DNA of 64,000 nt from Cordylochernes scorpioides. Lineage: Eukaryota > Arthropoda > Arachnida > Pseudoscorpiones > Chernetidae. The first letter of the stretch is position 1. The number at the start of each line of letters is the position of its first letter. Shown piece by piece: positions 43,724 through 55,868 of this stretch. The stretch lies in the NCBI GenBank assembly GCA_030710605.1, contig CP092863.1:140127547-140191546 (forward strand). The letters are read 5' to 3'. The position numbers were made by a program, and so were the translations under genes. Below the pieces are notes generated by a model, which was not told where the DNA came from, did no database searches, and saw nothing but the letters and a program-made list of their open reading frames with translations.

Positions 43724-44193
43724 ATGGAAGCAATGGTCGCCTCTCCCGTCAAAATAAACGTCAGAAACTGACGCCATCTATTGACCGTCGCCGCAACTAG
43801 CGGCATCGGGTCGGTGACAAAGCCACAACACCAACTTTGGCAAACTGATAAGCGTCCACCTAAAGACCATGGTTTCGGGCTAATGGCCCTCGTCAGTCTA
43901 GGGCGGACTTTATTCCATGAGATCCACACGGGATCTAATGGAATCCTCACAATCTACCAAAGAGGTGTTTTGCTGGCAATGTGGCTGGGCCAAATCTATT
44001 GGCAAAACATAGATGGAAAATTTGCCGGGAGGAAATTAATCCATGGAAGCAATGGTCGCCTCTCCCGTCAAAATAAACGTCAGAATCTGACGCCATCTAT
44101 GGATCCATAGATGGCGTCAGTTTCTGACGTTTATTTTGATGGGAGAGGCGACCATTGCTTCCATAGATTAATTTCCTCCCGGCAAATTTTCCA
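43724..44193 (-). mobile_element. Hammerhead-bearing element, family 3, copy B only
   Basis: The unit starting ATGGAAGCAATGGTCGCC at 43,724 restarts at 44,043 (period 319 bp). It is broken after about 60 bp and followed by an inverted copy ending about 44,193. The layout is the same as in family 1 at 1157-1714. It sits in the same microsatellite context as that element in copy A. It carries the ribozyme at 43854-43908. Confidence 0.82.
43854..43908 (-). ncRNA. Type I hammerhead ribozyme, family 3, best-preserved copy
   Basis: Minus strand: outer stem I GTCC/GGAC, a small asymmetric internal loop, inner stem I CCTAGA/TTTAGG (one G-U), core CTGACGA, stem II GGGC/GCCC fully paired around CATTA, GAA, stem III ACC/GGT around AT, cleavage triplet GTC. 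All conserved hammerhead core positions are present. It differs in sequence from family 1 outside the core and stem II, so it is an independent family. Activity is inferred. Confidence 0.88.
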
Positions 44194-45007
44194 TCTATAT
44201 ATATTTATATATAATCTTTACAACCTTTTTCCTGCATGTATCCTACATTTCTGCTTGGAGAGAATCTGTATAAGACTAAATGGTCTTAATAGATCTTTTT
44301 TTGTTATATATACACTTTACAAAAAACAATTTTAAATATACTAATTTCTTTAAATAAATAAAAAAGATAAAGAGGAAAAAATAAAATCAATAATTTAAAA
44401 TATATTTAGAGTAATTTTTAAATGATTATTTTATGAAAATATCAAAATAAAAATATTGTATAATTTCACACACACACATTTAAAAGTTTAAAAATTCTAA
44501 TAACTTTCATTCTAAATATAATTTTTCAATTTTAATATGGATTAAAAAAAAAAAGATATATTTTAGGCTTAGGAATATACAGCAAAAAAAAAAAATCAAA
44601 AAAACATTTCGAAATTAAATTTTAAAAAAATCGTGCCCTTCTCTCTTTATTGGTAAAATTACATTTTGAAATAAGATACAATTTTAATATCTAATATACG
44701 TCCCATATTAAACTGACATGTATACCATTCTTTTTTTTTCAAATTTGTTTTTATAATAAAATTGTTTTGTATTAAATCAAAGGAATTCCCATTTCTATTT
44801 TTACATTTCTAATTTTAGATAGGGGAGGGGGGACTGAGCAAACTTATATACATGTTAACCAATGTTATCAGGATTGTCTATCTCTGCCTGGATATTGACA
44901 AGTTCTATGAATAGGTCCGTGCGTTTTTTTTACAAATAAAAATCTATATTTATTTATCTAGCTTATCTGTGTTGTGCTCTGACTATCTCTTTTATGAAAA
45001 ATTATCT

Positions 45008-45452
45008 ATACTCATGGACAAAACTTAAGGAAGTTGTACCTTTTACCATGTATATCGGGATTCAGACAATAACTCTGAAATATATTACAGTGATCTTTAT
45101 TGAAGACATACGAGATAACCAAGTGTGAACAAAACTTAAGGAAGTTGTACCTTTCACCATGTATATCGGGATTCAGACAATAACTCTGAAATATATTACA
45201 GTGACCTTTATTGAAGACATACGAGATAACCAAGTGTGAACAAAACTTAAGGAAATTGTACCTTTCACCATGTATATCGGGATTCAGACAATAACTCTGA
45301 AATATATCACAGTGACCTTTATTGAAGACACACGAGATAACCAATTGTGAACAATAGTGCTTCTGTCGTCTTTAACAAAAAAAAAAAAAAAATAAAAAAC
45401 AGACGACCGGCGTCATCAAAAGCTTTCTACTTCCTTAAGCTTTGTCCAGTAA
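45008..45452 (-). mobile_element. TIR element with three 111-bp core repeats (copy B)
   Basis: This is the counterpart of 2544-3432 with the same ends but three core units instead of seven. Confidence 0.88.
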
Positions 45453-47241
45453 TATATATACCAAAGAAAATATATTAGATTTTAAAGATTATATATTTTA
45501 TATAAAGAAAAAGAAAAGTTAATTTCATATTGTATCTAATTATATATATAAATATAAAGATATATATATAATTAAAAAATATATATCATTCATTTCATAG
45601 CTATCATATCATAAGTAAAAAAAGCTTTCAACCAAAGTTAAGGGATTGGTCCGCCATTTTTATGACTGGCAAGGGGCCTATTCGATCAACCAATAGTGCC
45701 GGACGCTGATAGCTCTGCCACTAATATTGTATTTTAAAGAAAAAATCAATAATCTCAAATAACTTATATAGTTTTATTATTAAGTTTATTAGATGAATAT
45801 TCCATTATATTGTTACGTGGTTAATTTATTTACATAATTTTTATATTGTATTGATTTACATAAGTTTTTAATTATGGCATGGCTATATAAATGAACGTAG
45901 ATACACTTTTAAGGTACACCGTTAAAGAGAATTAAGTCCGTTCGTGTTTACCTTTCCTCACGTCTATTTTACAACGCGACAATATATATTTTATAACCAT
46001 TCTCATTAGTTAAGAATAAGGCATCTCTCTCCTTATCGTGCAACTGAAAGTTGCTGATGGCTTGCGCCATCTATCGGAATAAATATCAACTATTCTCATT
46101 GATTTTTAATTATTCCAGAATTGTTCAAATACCAATTCTTTATTAATCAAGAAAACTAACCACGGACGCGCGGTACAATATCACATTTGTTCTATTTTTT
46201 TACATTCCCATTAGGTTTTAAAGTCATTAACATGTATTTTTTTTATGTTAGAGATTTATGTAATAAAAATAGTGTTCCTATATTGAATCGTTTAACTTTA
46301 TTATTTAATATAAATTGTTTTTTATCAATTCCATTGAGATAGAATGAATGTTCAAACTATCTTTTGCAATTTTATTTGATTTCGCCATTTTGAATTCAAT
46401 ACAAAAATTTCATTTATCTTCAATCATATTTGAATATTTTTATTGGATATTTTTGTGTTGATTAAATATTTTCATATATATATTGCAGATTTAAAAGATA
46501 TGTTCAAGATGTGTCAATTTTTAAAAATATATATACAGTAGAATTGTTAAATAATTTAATAATGTAATTCACATTTATTGAGTAATGTATCTTGTAATTT
46601 ATTACTAAGTTATTTAGTCCAAGTTGAAGACTTCATCAACCTTTTTATAAATGTGACATTTTGACGTTTCGGTAACCCAATGTCGTTCTTTTTCAATAAG
46701 GTGAAAAGAACGAAAATGTGTCGCAGAAACGTCAATGGACAATAAACATTTATAAAAAGGTTGATGAGAAGTCTTCAACTTAAATTGATCAAAACCCAAC
46801 CTACAATTATTGTTTTCTTTATAATTCTATTTACATTAAACAATATTGCGACAAAGTATTTATTATTTTATTAGCAGAGTATTATTATTTATGTTTATAT
46901 TTTGCTATACTTTGTACACTTCCCTCTTTTGCTTATCTTTTATTTATCACTCATAGTTTGTTCTTGCCTGAAATAAATTGTTGCCTCATTCTGAAGTTGG
47001 TCTTCCCTAATTTTCCACGTGGCAATATCTTCCCCAACGCATCTGTTAAAATATTTATATTTTAAAAATTTTATTTAAACAATCCACAAATTATATTTAC
47101 TACAATTTAAAATGCTAAATAAGTATGTATTTGAACTATTAATGTTATTTGATGAAACCTCCTTACAATGAGTGGGTTTACTATTGATGAGCCAGGCCCT
47201 TCAATTATATATTTTTCATCGCAATAAGGAAAGTAGGAGTT

Positions 47242-47663
47242 TACACTTATGGAAAAAAAACTTAAGGAAGTTTAAAGTTTTTGATGTCTTTTATTTTTTT
47301 TAAGGAGACAGAGGTTGTTCACACTTGATTATCTCGTGTTGTCTTCAATAAAGGTCACTGTAATATATTTCAGAGTTATTGTCCAAATCCCGATATACAT
47401 GTTAAAAGGTACAACTTCCTTAAGTTTTGTTCCCACTTGGTTATCTCGTGTTCCTTCAATAAAGGTCACTGTAATATATTTCATAGTAATTGTCTGAATC
47501 CCGATATACATGCTGAAAGGTACAACTTTCTTAAGTTTTGTTCACACTTGGTTATCTCGTGTGTCTTCAATAAAGGTCACTGTAATATAATTCAGAGTTA
47601 TTGTCTGAATCCCGATATACACGCTAAAAGGTAAAAATACCTTAAGTTTCGTCCATGAGTGTA
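47242..47663 (+). mobile_element. TIR element, three 111-bp cores (copy B)
   Basis: This is the counterpart of 5298-5510. The three core units are more diverged from each other than in the 2544-3432 array. The ends are preserved. Confidence 0.8.
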
Positions 47664-48829
47664 GGTTTTATTTGAAAAAGGAAAAGTTCGTATGCATATT
47701 CAGTTTTATTTCGTATATGGTTTATGTTTATTCTCAAGTCATACGACATTCAAATTTGAGAGATATTTGGTGATTAAATACAATATTTTTGTCGAATTTG
47801 ATTAAAAAAAAAACAATTTTCACTCATGGAAAAAAATTAAGGAATACAACTTCCCTCTATAAGATATTTGATACACAGTGACCTCTTCAATACTTAAAGC
47901 TATATAAGAAAATAATAAACAAAGCTTCAAAATAATAGACAAATAATAGCCAGTTGATATTAAAAATAAAATAGGTATACCCCCCGATCGCCTAAATATT
48001 ATGGAACGAGTCTAAATCAACGTTTAATTATTATTTTTTCCACTAGATGGCGCTCTGCTATCTAAAAAAAAGGTATTTTGAGCAATCAAGATATGCTTAT
48101 TTTATTATATATATATTTTAAACTACGTGAAAAGATTTTTTTGGGATTTTTTTAATTGAGAGTTGAGGCTAAGTATTTTCATATCTTTGATTAAGTCGAT
48201 CCCACTAATTACAAGCAGTTACTGTGGTCAAATTGCTAGATATCCTAATTAAGGAATTAAAATGAAACTTTTAACTATTTCAACCCCCACCCCACGTTAG
48301 AGAGGAGTTCCTATATAACTCGAGAGACTTGGAAAACTTAGAAAAGGAAGGAGGAGGAGGGAATTTAAAATGTCTTTAAGCCTATTAGGGAACAGGAAAA
48401 TAGTCTTAAAATTAAGCCAGACGACCTAGGGGAGAAATGGCGCGCAAATAATCCGCCATTTTCTTTCTTAAATATATTATTTTTTTGACAAGCGCACACG
48501 TTATATGGCATATATTTAATTATAATTTAATATAATTGTATAAATCTTTTTAAAGAGTATTTATATATTAATCTTTTTGAAAATAGAGCAATCCATAAAT
48601 GAATCTTTAAATAAAAAGGTATATATTGGATCAAAATATCATTTATTTTACCAATATTTTAGTTGGCTGAATGCCAACCTTTATCAAGGTGTTATAACAT
48701 TTTAAAGTGTATCAACAACAAACTCAGCGCCACATAACGTCAATAGAATTAAGTTTAAATATATTTTTGCTTATATTCAATGGGAAGAAAAAAAAAGATA
48801 TATAAATATATACATTATAAAGGACTGCG

Positions 48830-49020
48830 GCGGAACGTTGTGGGTTCGATTCCCGCCCCTGGACACTTTTATTTTTCCGTTCGCCATTACTCTTCATATT
48901 TTCACCCTTTCATACTTCATCCAAAAAAAAAGTTAGAAATGGTAGATATTTCTCTTTGAAATAAATATTGATTTTTCACAGAAAAGAAACTTATGCGGTG
49001 AAATTTTAAGTATTGTTTTA
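48830..49020 (+). mobile_element. SINE insertion, copy B only
   Basis: It starts with a tRNA-like B box (GTGGGTTCGATTCCCGCCC, about 48,850) followed by CTGGACACTTTTATTTTTCC and a body also seen in older copies at about 610-770 and 43,105-43,260. Copy A is uninterrupted near 6,675. ATATAAAT-like sequence flanks both ends, a possible target-site duplication. Confidence 0.75.
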
Positions 49021-49655
49021 TATAAATTTATATTATGGACAAAATAAAAGGGTGTGAATATTTTGAATATTAACAATAACGACTATTTTATATTAACAAT
49101 ATTATTATTTTATATTTAAAAATATATTAATCTGCGTGGGTAATGTGTCAATTTATAAATAATGAAACTATCAGTTTTTATTATATTAAATTTGTGCAGT
49201 TTTCTCTTTAAAATTGGATTTCCGAACATTGGGAAATATAATTAAACAGAGCCGTGGGTTGTATGCGCATGGGACGAAGTTTATTTGCAGCGCAAAAAAA
49301 AAAAAAAAATGCATATGAAAGAAATTAGTCAGCATCCCTCCTGTGAGATCACTTAACTTCGAATCCTCTGATAAAGGCTATGATAATCATGGTAGGTAGT
49401 TAGCGAATATTTTAATTATAAGTACATCACATGTCTACACATATAGAAGGCAGTTCGAATTTGTACTTACAAGTGTGGTAGAACCCCGTTTTACTCACTG
49501 GTGGGGTTGGACTTTTGCAAGAATTGGGAACTACTAAAACGCAACACTACATTTTTTATCTAAAAAAAATGCAAGATTCTATGCCGGGACGTGGCTATCA
49601 AATATCAACGGTTTGTACCACACTTACACCAACACCCGGTTAAAGAAATGGAAAA

Positions 49656-49968
49656 TACACTCACATAGACAAAACTTAAGGAAGTGGAAAATCTTTAATG
49701 TCGCCGGTCGTCTATTTTTTTAAAGGAGACAGAGGTTGTTCACACTTGGTTATCTCGTGTGTCTTCAATAAAGGTCACTGTAATATATTTCAGAGTTATT
49801 GTCTGAATCCTGATATACATGCTGAGAGGTACAACTTCCTTAAGTTTTGTTCACACTTGGTTATCTCGTATGTCTTCAATAAAGGTCGCTGTAACATCTT
49901 TGTATTGTCTGAATCCCGATATACATGCTGAGAGGTACAGCTTCCTTAAGTGTTGTCCATGAGTGTAA
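49656..49968 (+). mobile_element. TIR element, two 111-bp cores (copy B)
   Basis: This is the counterpart of 7298-7618. The second core is shortened around the GTAACATCTTTGTATTG stretch. Confidence 0.82.
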
Positions 49969-50074
49969 TATCCGCTTTTAGAAGAATACCAAAGAGACGT
50001 GGAGTATGAATTTAAATAGAAGTTTGAATAAGCGGTTGAAATGACCCGGACGACAGTGACGTAGGTCGACTTAC

Positions 50075-50297
50075 CTTTCTCCCAGGTGATGGCCAGGATG
50101 GGGTGACCTCCGACGGGACACGGCAGTTTGAGGGAGTCCCCAGCGATGGCAGTCCTGTTGCCCAGAGTCCGTACAATGGGAGGTCCAGGGACTCGGACAG
50201 CGGCCTGGTGATAGGCCTCTCCAGCTTCACTGCGGGCCTGGCAGGCGTAGTGGCCTCCGTGGCGGGGCTCGGCGCGACTCACGTTCACGTAACTCAC
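50075..50297 (-). CDS. Dscam: Dscam-like exon, end of one Ig domain and start of the next (copy B)
   Basis: This is the copy B counterpart of the 7726-7948 exon: 223 bp, phase 0 to phase 1, with donor GTAAGT. The only difference I see inside the exon is one silent change in the Arg codon of the VRVPG linker. The base before the acceptor region differs (gacgcag here, gccgcag in copy A) but the AG is kept. Because it ends in phase 1 and the copy A first exon also starts in phase 1, splicing B to A would stay in frame. It would, however, join the start of one Ig domain to the start of another, which should not fold. Confidence 0.82.
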
Positions 50298-51261
50298 CTG
50301 CGTCACAGCCCACCTACCTATCTCAACACGGCCAGGATTATTGGTGGAAGAGAAAATAAAATCTATAATTATCCTGTAGGGAGCCGTGAGAGAAATCCCC
50401 AGAATTTGCTAAAGATGGTGTTTAGCTGGCAGTAGGGATAAGCCAATTCTATAGTCAAAATAGAGATGCAAATTTATAGCCGGAAGAAGATTGATCTATA
50501 AAAATCAAGATTACGCCTGCTTTGACACCGACCCGAGTCCGCTAGTATGCAAAGACGGTAAATAGATGATACATAGTTTTTACGTATATTTTGAGAGGCG
50601 AATTTTCTTTCTATAGATTAATGTATCCTCCCGGCAAAATTTCCAACAGAGATACTCGGGCTGTTAAGATTAATTAGAGAAGAAGCTAGGAGAGAGAGAG
50701 AAATTGAAACTACTTTTATTGTATCGTTCATATAAGATTATATATGGTTAAATACAGAATAAATATGAATATATAAGATTATATAATAATAAATATACAT
50801 ATATGTTATATTAAAATAGTATTTTATTTAAAATTACAATTCATATTCAAATACTCTGTTGAATCGGCCGCAAGAGGTCACGCTTTCCCTATAAAAACTA
50901 ATTGTTGTTTTTGCCCGATGGCCGGCTCAAAACCGTTTTCATTTTTTTAATTCTTACGCCTTAAGCCAGGCAGTACTTTTATCAAATTATGTTTTCTATA
51001 TTCTATAAGCTCAATTAAAGCTATTTTTGATAAGTAATTTTTTTTAATTTTAACCACGACGGCATCACCATAGCATAATCCTCAAGAATATTCAAAAAAC
51101 AGCAGCAAATCTTTATTAAATATAATATATATAAAAATATATACAAAGTCTTCCTTGGTAGCGCCCACCACGGGAAAGACTCAGCCACCGATGGACTGCG
51201 AGAGTTATTTCCCACAGAGAGAGAGAGAGAATGAACAAGAACGGGTACAAGGTGGACTTAC

Positions 51262-51446
51262 CACGGCTCCATCTCCCGTGACGTAATCCCCGGACCTCCA
51301 ACCCCCTTCCTCCGGTACAGGACCTCCATCCAGGGTCCAGGTGACCTGTGGGAGCGGGGTCCCCGACACCAGACACTTCAGAGTGAAGGGGGCCCCTGCA
51401 GTAGTCGTCTGATCCTGGAAGGTCTCCAACATCTTAGGCGGACTAT
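51262..51446 (-). CDS. Dscam: Dscam-like exon, N-terminal half of an Ig domain (copy B)
   Basis: This is the copy B counterpart of the 8922-9106 exon, with the same length (185 bp), the same phases and the same GTAAGT donor. The encoded exon residues are identical as far as I can read. The nucleotide differences I see (in the PPK codons and the two Thr codons of VTWTLDG) are all silent. It precedes the copy A pair in transcript order on the minus strand, so the two pairs could be alternative cassettes of one gene or parts of two tandem paralogues. Confidence 0.8.
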
Positions 51447-51578
51447 CTGCACAAACCCCGCACATCTCTAACTGATCATAACTTCCTACGATAATGTGAT
51501 TACAAAATTGTTCCATCTAAAAAAAAAAAAAATTGCGTTTTGAATATTTTATATATTCAATAACATATGGTGTGCTAA

Positions 51579-51915
51579 TACACTCATGGATGAAACTTAA
51601 GAAAGTGGAAAATCTTTGATGTCGCTGATCGTCTTTTTTTTTTTTTTTTTTTTTTTTAAGGAGACATGAGCAATTTTGTTCACACTTGATTATCTTGTGT
51701 GTCTTGATTAAAGGTTACTGTAATATCTTTCAGAGTTATTGTCTGAATCCCGATATACATGCTAAAAGGTACAACTTCCTTAAGTTTTGTTCACACTTGG
51801 TTATCTCGTGTGTCTTCAATAAAGGTCACTGTAATACATTTCAGAGTTATTGTCAGAATCCTGATATACATGCTAAAAGGTACAACTTCCTTAAGTTTTG
51901 TTCAAAAGAGAGTGC
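51579..51915 (+). mobile_element. TIR element, two 111-bp cores (copy B)
   Basis: This is the counterpart of 9237-9460 with one additional core unit. Confidence 0.78.
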
Positions 51916-52077
51916 ATATATTAAAAACAAAACAAAAAAAAAACATCCTGACCGCTCACATGAGCATATTAGATGGCAGAGCGCCATCTAGTGGAACAAA
52001 AATAAACTAAACGTTGATTTAGGTTTTTACCATAATATTTGGCCGACCCATTTTCTTGATAAAATAAATAAAAGCCA

Positions 52078-52119
52078 ACCACGTACGCGTTTCGGGTTGT
52101 TGGCCCTCGTCAGCGTGTT
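52078..52119 (-). ncRNA. Hammerhead ribozyme in the Dscam-side intron, copy B
   Basis: Minus strand: AACACG, CTGACGA, GGGC with ACCC around CAACA, GAA, AC-GC-GT, A, CGTGGT. Stem I pairs 5 of 6. It lies about 630 nt upstream of the exon starting at 51446 on the same strand. The differences from copy A fall in stem I, not in the catalytic core. Confidence 0.75.
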
Positions 52120-53799
52120 GCAGGCTGTACCTCTACGACCAAATTTGTGTCCTAGAGGCGTCCTGAGAATTCAAGAAATGATTAGTTAGCGGTGAGGATA
52201 TGTCATTTTATATTAATATGTGTTTTAGATATTTAAATCAACTTTTTCCTCGAAGGATATATTCATAGTTTGATTAAATACCATAACCAAGATTTCATCC
52301 TCTACAGTGTCTCGGATCTATAAGTAGAATCTTAAAATGGAGGGTTCACCACTGATGAGCCAGGCCATTCCAATATATTTTCATCGTAATAAGGAAAATT
52401 GAAGGTGGAATTTATATTTTAAATAGAAGAAATTGTGTTAAAAATTTCATAAAGTTAGAAATTACATTTTAAAAATAAATCTAGTATTTTTATCGTTAAC
52501 ACACACACACAATTTGACACAATATAGATAATAAATATATATATAAGATATTTTAAGAGAAAAATTAATATTATTTATTGTATTTAAATATAGTATTAAT
52601 AATAAAAATAAATTTAAAATATCAATTCCAAATATAGCATCAATAAGAATCAAGTGTTGGGAGCATTTATCAAATAACATTTGCATATAATATATGCAAA
52701 TATAAATTTAATAAAAAGGAGTAGTTTTGAAGAGCTTCCGTTCTAAAAAGGAGTGTGAATCTATTCTTTAGAGAGAGCTGCCTTCCTTTCTATTTGTCCA
52801 TTTGTCATGTTCTATTGAGAACTGGAAGATAAATTGACAGCCGGACAATTTTCTCACACCTATATATATTTATTATATTTTTTGATCTTCAAGGCTATTT
52901 CTCTTCAAGATTTCCCCATGCGAACAGTTTCAGATATCGTTTTTTTTATCTCCTATTCAATTACTTTACTTTTCACTCACGTTTATAAGTTTAAAAGAAG
53001 AGAATATTTGTTTTTTAATACATCCTGTATATTGTGTGCTGGGGTGATAAAACAAAATGCATTGTTTTAATGAATTCGTTAAAGAGAGATGTGACCATTT
53101 TTGTGTAATAAAACCATCCTCACGCAATTTTATGTTGTATTCTGGACTGAAAATTGGCCCTACGCTAATTCAACATCTTAAACACCCTATTGACGAATTT
53201 CGACTGATTTCATAACTTTTCACGAAAGATGTTATGAAATGGAAGCCATCCCTGTACTGATGAGGGCCAAAAATGGTATCCTGATTGCCCTTTTTGTTCT
53301 GAATTTTCCAAAATTGGTGTTGTACTTATTCTTTATTAACGCCATCACCTTTTTGTACTGAGGTGACGAAAAAAATGAATTGTCAGGAATTTAAAATATT
53401 TTTGACGCGTATGATTCTTTTTATAATAAAACCATTTTTTACTGATTCTACTGAAATGGTAAATTAATGAGAGGGCCTGGCTCATTAGTGGTGAATCCAC
53501 CCAGCGGTTTCGCCAGAATCATACGCGTCAAAAATAGTTTGAATATCTGATAACAGATGGCTCCCTAATGCCCAATGTATGGTTTTATTGTAAAATTATT
53601 GTAAATATTGAATCATTTCGAAAGAGGAGTTGCCTCTCTTTTTAATATATATATACACCTCTGTCTCCTTGAAAAAAAAAAACAAACAAGGACGGCGACA
53701 TCAAAATAGGAAACTTTCTTAAGTTTTGTCCATGAAAGTAGAGACATTTAAATGAATCGAGAAATAGCTCTATTGTAAACATTCCTAAAAAGGCAAGTT

Positions 53800-54960
53800 A
53801 GGTTTTTGTTGTTGTTGTCGCGTCCAATGAAGAGCCTCAGATGTTCCCGTGCATCGCTTTCACAACAGTCGCAATGTTCTCTATCTTGGGTGTGTAAAGT
53901 TCTGGGTCCATGTCAATTTTCTGTTGTTGTTGTCGTGTCCAATGAAGAGCCTCAGATGTCTCCGTACATCTCTATCACAGCAGTCGCAATGTCCACTATC
54001 TTGGGTGTGTAAAGTTCTGGGTCCATGTCAATTTTCTGTTGTTGTTGTCGTGTCCAACGAAGAGCCTCAGATGTCTCCGTACATCTCTATCACAGCAGTC
54101 GCAATGTCCACTATCTTGGGTGTGTAAAGTTCTGGGTCCATGTCAATTTTCTGTTGTTTTTGTCGTGTCCAATGAAGAGTCTCAGATGTCTCCGTACATC
54201 TCTATCACAGCAGTCGCAATGTCCACTATCTTGGGTGTGTAAAGTTCTGGGTCCATGTCAATTTTCTGTTGTTGTTGTCGTGTCCAACGAAGAGCCTCAG
54301 ATGTCTCCGTACATCTCTATCACAGCAGTCGCAATGTCCACTATCTTGGGTGTGTAAAGTTCTGGGTCCATGTCAATTTTCTGTTGTTGTTGTCGTGTCC
54401 AACGAAGAGCCTCAGATGTCTCCGTACATCTCTATCACAGCAGTCGCAATGTCCACTATCTTGGGTGTGTAAAGTTCTGGGTCCATGTCAATTTTCTGTT
54501 GTTGTTGTCGTGTCCAATGAAGAGCCTCAGATGTCTCAATGCATCTCTATCACAGCAGCAGCAATGTCTACTATCTTCGGTGTGTAAAGCTGCTGTTCTG
54601 GGTCCATGTCAATTTTCTGTTGTTGTTGTCGTGTCCAATGAAGAGCCTCAGATGTCTCAATGCATCTCTATCACAGCAGCAGCAATGTCTACTATCTTCG
54701 GTGTGTAAAGCTGCTGTTCTGGGTCTATGTCAATTTTCTGCAAGTCTGCGGCCATTGCTGGGTATGAGAATATGTGGGTAGATGTTAGTTCCACACCAGG
54801 ACAGTTGTTACATGTCCTGTAGGTTCTTGTGCCATCTGTATGTATTGTCATTCCTTTGTAGTGTTTTGTTCTGAGTCTTGTTATTGTTTTTGTGATTATT
54901 CTCTCAGAGATTATTTCACATATTTGATGCTTTCTTATATTTTTGTTGAATTATTTTGTA
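53800..54960 (-). mobile_element. LINE 3' end with internally repeated 115-bp unit (copy B)
   Basis: This is the counterpart of 12,720-13,870. The C-terminal segment is at 54,851-54,657 (TYRTCNNCPGVELTSTHIF). Eight repeats are spaced at exactly 115 bp for the first five intervals, then about 121 bp for the two units that carry an extra GCTGCT insertion. The two longest units sit next to the coding end, and there are two of them here against one in copy A, so the array has changed since the duplication. Confidence 0.85.
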
Positions 54961-55604
54961 TTTTGCCGAAGCATCAAGTTAAGTATCAATTCGATATAAC
55001 GACATATCGTTATTTATAAACTGCTAAATAAGGACATGGAACAAGTATGTTTTTAGACTTCATGGCTTATTTCTCCGCGTTACCATACTCTATCCATTGG
55101 TTACTCCATGGAGACTTTTAGTTTATCCTTGAAATAAGATTTTTAAAAAATACTATCAAACACGGGGATAAAATATGAAACAACTCACTAAGAAATCTGT
55201 TAAAAATTAATTAAAATTAATTAATAAAAAACCCTAGTTTATTAAATATTAATTTAATAATTAATAGCTTAGAGTACAACGTTGTGAAAAACGGGTTCTC
55301 TAAAAGTGTATATATATTAATTAATTAAATCTCTGTTAATTATTTTAATTGGATATATCAATTTATTAATAAAAAAACTTTTTTTGCTGAGAGTTGGAAG
55401 CATTTAACGTTTTTTATTCTTCTTTAAAAGTTTTAAATGGGCGGGATTTTCATTTTTTTTTACTAATTGAGATGAAAAATTATAATATATATATTATAAT
55501 TTTTTTTATATATTCTCTTTTATTTTTAATCCCTTATTAATTATAAAAATGTTTGCCGTAATATATATACAATATATATGAAAATATAATACAAATGTGA
55601 TATT

Positions 55605-55868
55605 GTACTGGGATAAGGTACATAAATTAAGAAAATAAAAAAGGCAACTCCTTATAGAGCAACTGAAAGTAGCTGAGGTACAGCTTACACCACGCTGACG
55701 ACGGCCAACAGCCCGAAACGCGTACGTGGTTGGCTTTTCTTGATTAATCAAGAATGGGTATTTGGCCCCAATTCTGGAAAAAATTAAAAATCAACGAATA
55801 GTTGATATTTATTCCGATAGATGGCTCAAGCCATCAGCAAGTTTCAGTTGCATGATAAGGAGACGCCT
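55605..55868 (+). mobile_element. Family 1 element with hammerhead, copy B
   Basis: This is the counterpart of 14,515-14,775 with the same junctions and the ribozyme at 55689-55730. It was therefore inserted before the segmental duplication. Confidence 0.72.
55689..55730 (+). ncRNA. Hammerhead ribozyme, family 1, plus strand, copy B
   Basis: This is the counterpart of 14597-14638. Stem I ACCACG/CGTGGT is fully paired, the core is CTGACGA, stem II has the same C-C mismatch at its base, and the cleavage triplet is GTA. Confidence 0.75.
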
